Shown here in pieces: positions 21,501 through 29,619 of a stretch of DNA of 64,000 bases (position 1 is its first letter; each line of letters starts with the position of its first letter). The position numbers and the translations under genes were made by a program. The notes under the pieces are model-generated. The model worked only from the letters and a program-made list of their open reading frames with translations. It searched no databases and had not been told where the DNA came from. This DNA is from Astragalus membranaceus (Eukaryota > Streptophyta > Magnoliopsida > Fabales > Fabaceae). The stretch is taken from contig CM076847.1 of assembly GCA_039519185.1 (NCBI GenBank), positions 1,054,001 to 1,118,000 on the forward strand, written 5' to 3'.

Positions 21501-22194
21501 CATATTCATCTTTGGGGGTTGCATTATTCAAGTCTCTAAAATCTATGCAAACTCTAAGAGTGCCATTTTTCTTAATTACAGGAACTATATTAGCTAACCA
21601 TTCGACATACCTGGCAGTTCTGATGAATTTGTTCTTGAACAACCTTTCGATCTCCTCTTTAATTTTAGTTAATATTTGAGGAGCAAACCTTCTTGGCATC
21701 TGCTTCACTGGCTTCTTATCTGGTCGAATTGGCAATTGTAATTCCACAATGTCTCGACTCAATCCAGGCATTTCGTCATAGTCCCAAGCAAAACAATCTT
21801 TGAACTCCCTTAGCAATGTTATAACTTTGTCTTTCAATGCAACATCCAGATATGCACTAACAAAAGTTGGCCTCTTCTTTGACCCATCTCCCAGATCTAC
21901 TTCCTCCAATGGATCTTGAGCTTGCATTCGCTTTGTTGAATCTCTAGGATCCTTTTCAAAACCTAATGGCTCATTATCATAAATGCAATCAAGCTTTTCA
22001 TTCATAATAATGCCATTTTCGTCTACAGAGCCTTTGGCGTCGACAGCCATTGTTTGATGATTTAATTCGGCTTCCATAGCCGTTTTTAACTTATTTTCGG
22101 CCATATAAGCCGTAATCTTGTTCCATGCATTAGGAACTGACATGGGAAACATTTTAAGAATCAGAATACCACCCTTCAGGTTGGGCAGTAGCAT
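18550..22194 (-). CDS. pol: pol polyprotein: reverse transcriptase, two RNase H domains, integrase
   Basis: 1214 residues, uninterrupted. Reverse transcriptase is at about 175-360 with YIDD at 317-320. A Ty3-type RNase H follows (about 465-580), then a second, archaeal-like RNase H (about 598-722) with acidic residues D604 (YFDGSS), E641 (NNEAEYEAL), D666 (GDSELV) and D711 (RVDNQVAN). Integrase shows an HHCC zinc motif (H852, H859, C890, C893) and a D922, D983, E1019 triad with 35 residues between the last two. All catalytic residues are present. The first Met at 22194 overlaps the end of gag-pro by 41 nt in the +1 frame, so expression needs frameshifting, splicing or re-initiation. Acts in cytoplasmic virus-like particles and then in the nucleus. 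Confidence 0.95.
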   Translation of the reverse strand: MLLPNLKGGILILKMFPMSVPNAWNKITAYMAENKLKTAMEAELNHQTMAVDAKGSVDENGIIMNEKLDCIYDNEPLGFEKDPRDSTKRMQAQDPLEEVDLGDGSKKRPTFVSAYLDVALKDKVITLLREFKDCFAWDYDEMPGLSRDIVELQLPIRPDKKPVKQMPRRFAPQILTKIKEEIERLFKNKFIRTARYVEWLANIVPVIKKNGTLRVCIDFRDLNNATPKDEYAMPVAEMLIDSAAGFEYLSMLDGYSGYNQIFIAEEDVSKTAFRCPGALGIYERVVMPFGLKNAGATYQRAMNCMFHDFIENFMQIYIDDVVVKSSSENGHLDHLRQSFERMKKYGLKMNPLKCAFCVRAGDFLGFVVHKKGIEINQNKTKAIIETKAPSTKKELQSLLGKINFLRRFISNLSGKTQAFSPLLRLKKEEVFKWESVHQAAFEEIKSYLMKPPILMPIIRNKVLKLYIAASEKTIGSMLAQEDDNGVERAIYYLSRVLIDAETMYSSIEKLCLCLYFSCTKLKQYIKPANVCVYSHSDIIKHMLSKPIMHSRIGKWALALSEYDLTYQPLKSIKGQVVADFIVDHSVVEETLHFVDTHPWRLYFDGSSHKKGVGIGVLIISPNNIPTRYKCKIRNHCSNNEAEYEALIIGLEILLELGARCIEIKGDSELVIKQMTKEYKCIKEHLIKYFIMANSLLKRFDSVHLEHLPRVDNQVANDLAQIASGYRVSKQSLEELVEIKEKLVSDDISSSLLSTPKTRGATNTDEECIEQHHIVDEVVLAEVFAIDNMANGDWRKPIVEYLQNPTGNTNKKVKYRALSYVIIGNELFKKTPEGVLLKCLNENEAYLAVSETHSGACGSHQIGHKMKWLLFRQGIYWPSMLKDCIEFAKGCQECQKHAGIQHVPANELHAIVKPWPFRGWALDIIGEIKPTSSKGHKYILVGIDYFTKWVEAIPLTNVDQEAVIRFIQNHIIYRFGIPETITTDQGSVFTGRKMVEFASEIGFKLLTSTPYYAQANGQVEAANKIIINLIKKHVGKKPRNWHNTLDQVLWACRSSPKESINATPYRLTFGHDAVLPVEICLQSTRIQRQYEIPFDHYWNMMLDELVDLDEERLLALEMLIRQKERVAKAYNKKVKLKTFNSGDLVWKVLLPMDKKDRVLGKWSPSWEGPLRILQCFSNGAYEVEELGDENRIFKINGKYLKQYKPTLNEVRIEQG

Positions 22195-25100
22195 CTCCTA
22201 TTATTTGCCTTTCCCAAACAAAACCATAGTTTGGATGCAAATTAACTGAAGCAAATACATTATCAGCAGGAATGTATGCCTCATTAGAAGATGGACATGG
22301 CGCAATGTTCGCCAATTTTTTCTCAAAATTTTCCTTGGTAATGTGATTTACGTCAGCACGAAAATAACTTTGGTCTGCTTCAATGTATTCGACAAGACCA
22401 TCTTCCTTCCACATCACTAGTCTCTGATGTACTGTTGAAGGCACAGCACCGACTCCATGTATCCACTCCCTCCCAAGTAACATATTGAAGTTTGCTTTGG
22501 AAGCAATTACTAAGAACAGAGTGGTCCTCTTGATAGTTCCAACAATCAATTCCACTTCAATGGCTCCAAGAGAGTAGCCAGTTTTGCCTTCGTAATTACT
22601 TAAGACAATATTGTGTGGCTTGAGGTCGGTGATGGATATGCCTATCTTCTTCATAAGCACTTCAGGCATAAGATTCACAGCAGCACCTCCATCAACTAAC
22701 ACTTTGTTGATGCCAATGCCATTAACCTTAGCCTGAATATATAAAGGCTTCAGGTGATTCTTCATACTCGTATCTGGCCTCTCGAAAGTAGCCACCTGCT
22801 CTTCGACACAGCCATCATTCATCACATAGTAACACATGGGTTTGTGACAAGCCATATCTTCAGTAAAATCTTCCTCACTATTAGGCACAGTTATGACATC
22901 ATATTCCAATGGCAATATTGACACCACATTACAGACGACATCGAAGTCATCATCAGAATCATCAAAACCAGAACCTATGTCCTCATCAAAGTCAGACTGA
23001 GCTTCTTTCCCTTTAGATGTCGAAGATGGAGGACAGATTCTTTCAAGTGCAGGCCTTCTAGGTTTTTCCATCAAAACATCCTTACTTTTTGCCTTATTTA
23101 CCCCACTTGTAGGCTTAGCAACATCAGCACTGGTACTTGCTTCAACCTTAGAAGTCACCTTCTTATCACCCACCTGGACTTTGATTCCAAAGTGACTAGG
23201 AACCTTGTTCACGTCTAAAGAAGCTTTTTTCTTCTGGTTTCTCTGAAAACGACGCCACTGGGTTTTAGTCATAGGATTCTTACCTTTATAATTATTCCAA
23301 TAATTATACTTGTTGGAATCACCTTGATGGACAACTTGAGCGTGTGCATTGTTGTGAACCCATTTTCCAACAGGGGAATTCATTTGTGGAACGAATGACT
23401 TACCAAACAGTCTTATGGATCCTTTCTTTCCTAGCTCTTGGCTTGTCGAAGGCTTAGTCGAAACATTAGCCTTGCTAGATGAAGGCTTAGTCGTAAAATT
23501 AGCCTTGTAACCAGGAAGCTCAGTGCTACCAAAATCAAAAGATGGCCTATTGTCAAGCCACTTCCTCTTACGTTGTTCCTGATCCTGGTACCCTTCAACA
23601 GCTTTAGCTGCTTCTTTGTCGAAAACAGCACTGCACCTAGGACATAGCATAACCTCAGAATTGTTCCACTTACATCTGTTGAGGAAATCTATCAATTCCT
23701 CTTCAGCTTTTGGGAACACAGCATGTAACTTCCCATCATATTCTTTCAAGGTTATCTCTTGTTTCTTCCCTTCAGCATATATAAAACCTTCCAATTTCTT
23801 GGTGGAGGATTTAAGTTTCTTTGGAGGATCTTTCATTTCAGCATCTACCATGTTTATATTCATTTCGAAAGGTTCTGTATACATGGCTTCAGCTTTGGGT
23901 AAAGGGTCATCTACAACTTGCATTTGAGTTTTCATCTTTCTATCTTCAAATTTTAATCTCCCTTCTTCGATTGCTTTTTGCACAAGATCCCTAAAAAGCA
24001 CACAACGGTCAGTGTTATGTCCCAAAAAATTATGGAACTTACAATAACCCTTTTTCTTTCTCTGGTCAAGAGTTGGTACTTTTAAGCCACTAGGTACCAA
24101 TATCTGACCATCTTTTATTAACAGCTCAAATATTTCATCACATTTAGTAACATCAAAAGTATATGTCTTAGGCATAAATCTGTCATTTTTTGGCTCAACA
24201 GGATTTTTCCCATTAGCAGGTCTTAGTAATTTACAAGTATAAGGAGGACCAGGCTTGAGTTCAGCCACGTCTATCTCCTCTCTTTCGACATCACTAAGTG
24301 TGGTGTCGAATTCTTCTTCGACATAAGCCACTTTTTCTTTTTTATGAAACCTATTTGACGTAGACTTTTCTTCTTTAAGCCTTTCCACCTGTCGAACTCT
24401 GTCAGCTAATTGGGCCATATCCCTTAGATGAGATGTGTCCAATTTCTTCCTGATCGAATAATCAAGGCCACCAGCAGCCATTTCGACGAGTTCATGTTCA
24501 GGCACTTGTGTGAAACAACGAGCCTTCAGTAGCCTAAACCTATTCAAATAGTCATCAACAGTTTCAGGTATTTTGCGCTGAACACTGGCCAGTTCTTTGA
24601 GACTAATCTTCGATTGGCCCATGTAAAATTGCGCATGAAATGCTTTTTCTAATTGCCCCCATGTGAAAATAGAACCAGGGGGTAATGTAGTAAACCAAGT
24701 AAAAGCATTTTTTGTTAAAGAATTTGGGAAATATTTCATTTTCAAATTCTCATTTTGGGCTATATCCCCAGACTCAGTCAAATAACGAGCAATATGTTCG
24801 ACAGTAGACTCTTTTGTGTCACCACCAAACTTAGTATATTTAGGAACTTTCCAGCCCCTTGGTAACTCAGTTTGCAACACATATTCACACAATGGTGATA
24901 TGAAATTTGGCCTATGCAAACCTATGTTAAGACCATTTTGCGCCATTATAGTTTCTACTAAAGTGGCTATATTATCATGAACGTCAGCATTATTTCGTTG
25001 TACTTGTCGAACAACCTCGTCAGCGTTCTGGTTTCGGTTTACCAAAACTACTTCATGGATATGATTTGCTAACCCTTGTTGTTCGCCTACAACTGCCTGG

Positions 25101-25768
25101 GCTTCGACCGTAACCGCTCTTTGAGGGTTACCAGGCATATTACCCACCACATTGGGAATTTGCCTATTATTAACCGTTGGGGTCCCAAAGAAATCTGCAA
25201 TTCGACCCATTTGATTGGCTAACATTTGGTAACTAGTGTTAGTATTTTGAATCAATGGATTAAAAACTGTACCAATTTGTTGGGTTAACATATTAACCAT
25301 ATCATGATTGCTCTCATCAACTTGTTGTCGTAATGCAAACAAAGATTCATTGGTTAATGCAGTAGGATTTCGACCCATTACACTTTCAGAAGAAACATGT
25401 ATGGGAGACATGGTCGAAATATGTGGCATTCCAGTAGGCATGCCATATGACCCAGAAGGAAATGCAGGAAAACTTACATTATGAAAATGTGGATTTAAAC
25501 CGCTTCCTATTGCCATATAAGGATTATGAAGTCCCATGTGTGACGGCAAAGGCATAGGTATAGATGCCATGTTTGACTGCGTTAATCCAACGTTAGTCAT
25601 TGATACTGAAGGAACAGTTGTTGATGATGATGGGGATACTGTTCCCACAACCAACCCTGCATTTACGTTTGCAGAGTCTACTATTGTTCCCTGTTCTTGT
25701 GAAATCACAGGATTAGAACTAGACGCATTATTAGTAGGACGAACCATTTTTCCACTTCTTAAGTGCAT
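22154..25768 (-). CDS. gag: gag-protease polyprotein
   Basis: 1204 residues from ATG 25768 (MHLRSGKMVRPTNN). The first 290 residues are Ser/Asn/Met-rich and low complexity. The retrotransposon gag core follows at about 300-470 (FPNSLTKNAFTWFTTLPPGS, then QFYMGQSKISLKELASVQRK). A zinc-knuckle-like CKFHNFLGHNTDRC (C-x2-H-x4-H-x4-C) sits near residue 575. The aspartic protease motif is LVDGGAAVNLMP with the catalytic Asp at 1026; DGG instead of DTG or DSG occurs in Tat-type elements. The protein ends at TAA 22156-22154, just past the start of pol. It should form the particle shell and process both polyproteins. Confidence 0.93.
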   Translation of the reverse strand: MHLRSGKMVRPTNNASSSNPVISQEQGTIVDSANVNAGLVVGTVSPSSSTTVPSVSMTNVGLTQSNMASIPMPLPSHMGLHNPYMAIGSGLNPHFHNVSFPAFPSGSYGMPTGMPHISTMSPIHVSSESVMGRNPTALTNESLFALRQQVDESNHDMVNMLTQQIGTVFNPLIQNTNTSYQMLANQMGRIADFFGTPTVNNRQIPNVVGNMPGNPQRAVTVEAQAVVGEQQGLANHIHEVVLVNRNQNADEVVRQVQRNNADVHDNIATLVETIMAQNGLNIGLHRPNFISPLCEYVLQTELPRGWKVPKYTKFGGDTKESTVEHIARYLTESGDIAQNENLKMKYFPNSLTKNAFTWFTTLPPGSIFTWGQLEKAFHAQFYMGQSKISLKELASVQRKIPETVDDYLNRFRLLKARCFTQVPEHELVEMAAGGLDYSIRKKLDTSHLRDMAQLADRVRQVERLKEEKSTSNRFHKKEKVAYVEEEFDTTLSDVEREEIDVAELKPGPPYTCKLLRPANGKNPVEPKNDRFMPKTYTFDVTKCDEIFELLIKDGQILVPSGLKVPTLDQRKKKGYCKFHNFLGHNTDRCVLFRDLVQKAIEEGRLKFEDRKMKTQMQVVDDPLPKAEAMYTEPFEMNINMVDAEMKDPPKKLKSSTKKLEGFIYAEGKKQEITLKEYDGKLHAVFPKAEEELIDFLNRCKWNNSEVMLCPRCSAVFDKEAAKAVEGYQDQEQRKRKWLDNRPSFDFGSTELPGYKANFTTKPSSSKANVSTKPSTSQELGKKGSIRLFGKSFVPQMNSPVGKWVHNNAHAQVVHQGDSNKYNYWNNYKGKNPMTKTQWRRFQRNQKKKASLDVNKVPSHFGIKVQVGDKKVTSKVEASTSADVAKPTSGVNKAKSKDVLMEKPRRPALERICPPSSTSKGKEAQSDFDEDIGSGFDDSDDDFDVVCNVVSILPLEYDVITVPNSEEDFTEDMACHKPMCYYVMNDGCVEEQVATFERPDTSMKNHLKPLYIQAKVNGIGINKVLVDGGAAVNLMPEVLMKKIGISITDLKPHNIVLSNYEGKTGYSLGAIEVELIVGTIKRTTLFLVIASKANFNMLLGREWIHGVGAVPSTVHQRLVMWKEDGLVEYIEADQSYFRADVNHITKENFEKKLANIAPCPSSNEAYIPADNVFASVNLHPNYGFVWERQIIGDATAQPEGWYSDS

Positions 25769-25821
25769 GCAAATACGAACACATACAAGAACATAGAAAA
25801 ATTACGTATTAAAGGCAAACT

Positions 25822-25839
25822 GTCCCACTGGGCGTGCCA
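25822..25839 (-). promoter_or_regulatory. Primer-binding site of the Tat-like element
   Basis: On the minus strand TGGCACGCCCAGTGGGAC begins three bases after the 5' LTR end. The TGG start fits a tRNA CCA end; I could not assign the tRNA. Confidence 0.75.
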
Positions 25840-25842
25840 ATT

Positions 25843-26570
25843 TGTTTGCTGGTGTTTTTAGCAAACAATCACTGGTTTTATTAGAAATGTTTGTGAGATT
25901 AAACCAGAAATCTCTGAAGCAATTGCCTTTAAACACCACAGTTTGTCAACAAATATATTTTTAAAAAGGAGACAATTCACCATGAACATGCAAATCAAAG
26001 AAAAAGAAGTAGTAAAATGGAACGCAGAAATATAAAATGACTTGTATTGAAAGCAATAAATTGCATTAAATGTAAAGAGAAAGGTGCACAAATTCACATA
26101 CGTGGTACAATGATTCTTTTACTCTGTTTTCGCTGTAACTTGGAAGTTAGAGTTTCAGAACTGTGTGTTTGGTATAATAATTTGGCACCCTTGATTTCTA
26201 CGTAAAACCACTATTTATACAGAAAAATAATGACTGAAATGTAAACTGCTATGGACACGTGGCTACGTCTCATTAACCAATGATGGACTTCGTGCCACGT
26301 TCGACGCCACATAACTGCCCACGTTGAATTAACCGTAGTCTTGAAATTCGACACAACTGTCTGCTAATAACTACTTGACGAAGTCCTGAATACACTGTCC
26401 TGTCGAAAACTCTTCCCTGTCGAAATGGTGAAGACCTCTTCTGTCGAAAACATGCTGAGATGACATAAATGTCACTTATTCTCTCTGAAGGCATTATGAA
26501 TGTTCTTTAATGAAAAGTCAAACCTTATTAACTAACCACTCAAAAGCCTTGTCGAAATTCTAGGCTAACA
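25843..26570 (-). repeat. 5' LTR of the Tat-like element
   Basis: 728 bp. The TATA box on the minus strand is TATAAATA (26212-26218), about 370 bp from the LTR end that meets the primer-binding site. Confidence 0.95.
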
Positions 26571-27028
26571 CACCCAGATAGAGGTAATCATTGATTGAAA
26601 CTCCGCGGTCTTTCTTTTAATCCAGTTACGGATGATATCTTTGACTTGTGTACGCTCCATTCGACTCAAAATGGTCTCATGATTAACCCTTATTGCCTGA
26701 GAAAATGAGGCCAGATGGTAATAGGAGAGGCGTTCTGAAAGGGTGTCAGCTCCAAAGGTTCTAACGATCTCCATATAATGCAACCAGGACCACAACCAAG
26801 TGCTTAGGCAACCAGAAGTTCTATGAGGACTTTCAGCGAACACTAAATATGCAAGTTTAAACCAAAAATTGCTGAAGCACAAAGCATTAAAAAGAAACTC
26901 CAAAGGGGCACCAGAATATTGTCCATAGACCAGAAATCTGAGGACAACATGTTGAAGCCATGGCGGCTTAAGTGGTGGCCGGAAGGGGGTCAAGCAGACA
27001 GAAGGAAAAGCGGATGTGACTAGCCTGA

Positions 27029-29599
27029 TGTGAACACCCAATTTTAACCGGTACATTTTTTTACTTTTTCAAAAAATCACAAAAATACGTTTTTCGCGTA
27101 TATTTGATTCCTAATCCCTCGAATAGGTCATTTTGCGCTAATTTACTAATTTTGCGTTATTATTACTTTTTTTAGTGGTTAAACAAAAATTAAAAAAATA
27201 TATGCTAATTCAAAAAATTACAAAGTAAATTTAATTTATTTTTCTTGTTGCAATATCTTTAATTAAAAAAAGAAAATAAAAAAAAATAAATAGATAAGAA
27301 ATAATACAAATTACAAAAGAAAATAAAAAAGGGGAGGTGCAATAAAAAAATTATTATTACAAAAAGTAGTCGCTTTTGGGTATTTTCGGGTCTTAGTTTT
27401 TAGCTACTATGCGAAAGCAATTTCTCTCTCCTCGGACCTCGTTTTGACGATCCGAACGGTGAAAGTGGAGACACATGTCCCACGAACCTGCTGTCAAAAA
27501 AACAAAGATGATCCAACGGTTAACGAATTCGGAATCGCACCTTTACGGTGAGAGGTTTGAGAAAAACGGACCAAAAACTGCAGCTATTGCGAAGGCAATT
27601 TCTCTCTCCTCAGACCTCGTTTTGAGGATCCGAACGGTGAAAGTGAAGATATATGTCTCACGAACCTACTGTCAAAAAACCAAGACGATCCAACGGTTAA
27701 CGAATCCGGAATCGTGCTTTTACGGTGACAGGTTTGAGAAAAACGGGAATTGTGTTCTCTAAGTGGGAATTGTTTTCTCTATCTTGTTTTAGTCCCACAT
27801 TGCTTGCAAGAAACAACAACCCTATAGAAATTGACTATAAAAGAGGTTGAGAGGTGAAGGTTTGGAGAGGAGGAGTCATTGGCAGATTAAGTGATCTTTT
27901 GGGCTAGCCTTTTGCGGTCCAGACACTAAAAGTCCGTCTTTGATTAGTTTGTAATTTTTTTGTTGAATCGGTTTTTTTCGGTTCTCAAAGCAGTCCGATT
28001 CGCAGTTGACTTGGTCAGACTGCTCGGTCCGGTTCGGCGTTCCTCGCGTTCATCAGCTTGAGGTTAGTTTTGTATTTATTTATTTATATCTATTTGTTTA
28101 TTTATTTATTTATTTATTTATGTACATATTTATTGATTTATTGATTATTTATTTATTTCTTTAGTTTTTTTTTTGTATATCTTTATTTTATGCTTGATAT
28201 AAACCCTAGGGTAGAAGACTATTATTTTCTGTATATGTGTTTGTTTGTTTTGCAACTAGGGGGTATATTTAACATTTTGCTCCTACACACACTCCACTAT
28301 CACACTTCTGCACACACGTGAGAATAGTCTTGTACCCGGACTGGAGAATAACCTAAGTTAGAACGAGACTGCGTAGTGATGGCCTACTGGATGTGCGTCC
28401 TGTTGGGTGGTCACGAAAGTCTCACCTAGAGTTTGGTCCCTCTTGAGAATGCTGGCACTCCTAATAGCTTGCCTATTGTTGTTGATCAGTGTTCTTAATT
28501 GGGGTCGTTGGCTCTAGGAACCTTATTTAGGGCTCTATAGAGCTACCTTTGAGAGGTTCACTTGATAGAAAAAGCCTTAGATCTATTCCCAGAGGGACCC
28601 CTCTAGGACACAAAGGAGTTTAATACTTTTGCATTCAAGCAAACAATAATACAACTCCCTTTTTGCAAACTGCACCCCATTTTACTATTGCACCCTCTGT
28701 TTTCGTTTTTATTATTTCCTTTTACAAAAAACCTATAAAAATAAATAGATAAATATTTCATTTTCAAAAAAATATAAATAGGGGACTAAATCGACTGTAC
28801 AGTCGGGTTAGTCAGCTTTTTAGGTTACTAATGAACCGTTACGGATCATGTCCTAAAATCCCTATTTAAAACAAACAATTTCTAAATCAAAATAAACACA
28901 AACATATTTCTTTCCATAAATCAAAAACTCCATTTTTCGAAAATAGGGGACTAAGCCGACTGTACAGACGGGTTAGTCAGTATTCTAGGATAAATGAACC
29001 GTACGGTTCAAGAGTCCTAAAATCCCTATTCAAATAAAATCAAACCAACACACATAAAATCATTTTCCAAAACTCCAAAAACTCTATTTTCTGAAAATAG
29101 GGGACTAAGCCGACTGTACAGACGGGTTAGTCAGCGTTCTAGGACGGATGAGCTGTACAGCTCAATAATCCTAAAACCCCTATATTAAAAAACATCAACC
29201 AACAAAATTTTTCAGGAAGAACTACGTGACTTTTGAGTTCCTCATTGCACCGGAGGATACGTAGGAGCGGGGCTTCCCCGTCAAGTCAAAATTAAACTTT
29301 TCTAAATTAGCCCTTATTATTCTCTACTATTTTATTTTTGGGTAAAACAAATAAATTCGTAATTTATATTTGCACAATCAGATTTAGGGTAACTGTCTTA
29401 GGACGGATGTACTAGGGGTGTAGTGGAATTAAGTTTTCGCCCTTCCCTATGCATAACCGACTCCCGAATCCAACCTAGTTTACGCAGACCATTAATTTTA
29501 AGGTAGGTTTTTCTCAATTTTCCCTATTTAATAAATTGGGTGGCGACTCCCTGAAATATCGATTTTTGGGCCGTCTAAGTCGGGATCCCGGTCACGACA
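27029..29599 (+). repeat. 5' LTR of the LARD-like element
   Basis: TGTGAACACCC...GGTCACGACA, 2571 bp. Contains a 180-bp imperfect tandem pair (27403-27582, 27583-27747), a TATA box TATAAAAG (27836-27843), a TATT-rich tract (28068-28155) and three copies of a hairpin word (28784-28813, 28949-28978, 29103-29132). Confidence 0.95.
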
Positions 29600-29601
29600 G
29601 A

Positions 29602-29619
29602 TGGCGACTCCGCTGGGGA
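29602..29619 (+). promoter_or_regulatory. Primer-binding site of the LARD-like element
   Basis: TGGCGACTCCGCTGGGGA starts two bases after the LTR. Its reverse complement ends in GTCGCCA, compatible with a plant tRNA-Arg 3' end as I recall it. Confidence 0.8.

Larger units (their letters stand above)
14164..26570 (-). mobile_element. Complete Ty3/gypsy (Tat-lineage) LTR retrotransposon with antisense PMD gene
   Basis: 12,407 bp, bounded by near-identical LTRs and a 5-bp target duplication CACCC (14159-14163, 26571-26575). Sense order on the minus strand: 5' LTR, primer-binding site, gag-pro, pol (RT, RNase H, second RNase H, integrase), then a gene on the opposite strand, polypurine tract and 3' LTR. 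The second RNase H domain between RNase H and integrase is diagnostic of the Tat clade, and several Tat families carry an antisense extra ORF at this place (established knowledge). All frames are open. The LTRs differ by three substitutions and one 2-bp indel, so it is a recent insertion and possibly autonomous. Confidence 0.95.

Noticed and set aside
23431..26494. Short plus- and minus-strand frames overlapping gag-pro and the LTR
   Set aside because: All are shadows of the 1204-residue gag-pro frame or LTR sequence, without starts, splice sites or homology.
27475..27762. 95-residue frame, also at 36168
   Set aside because: Lies inside the LTR duplication and is present in both LTRs; no family resemblance.
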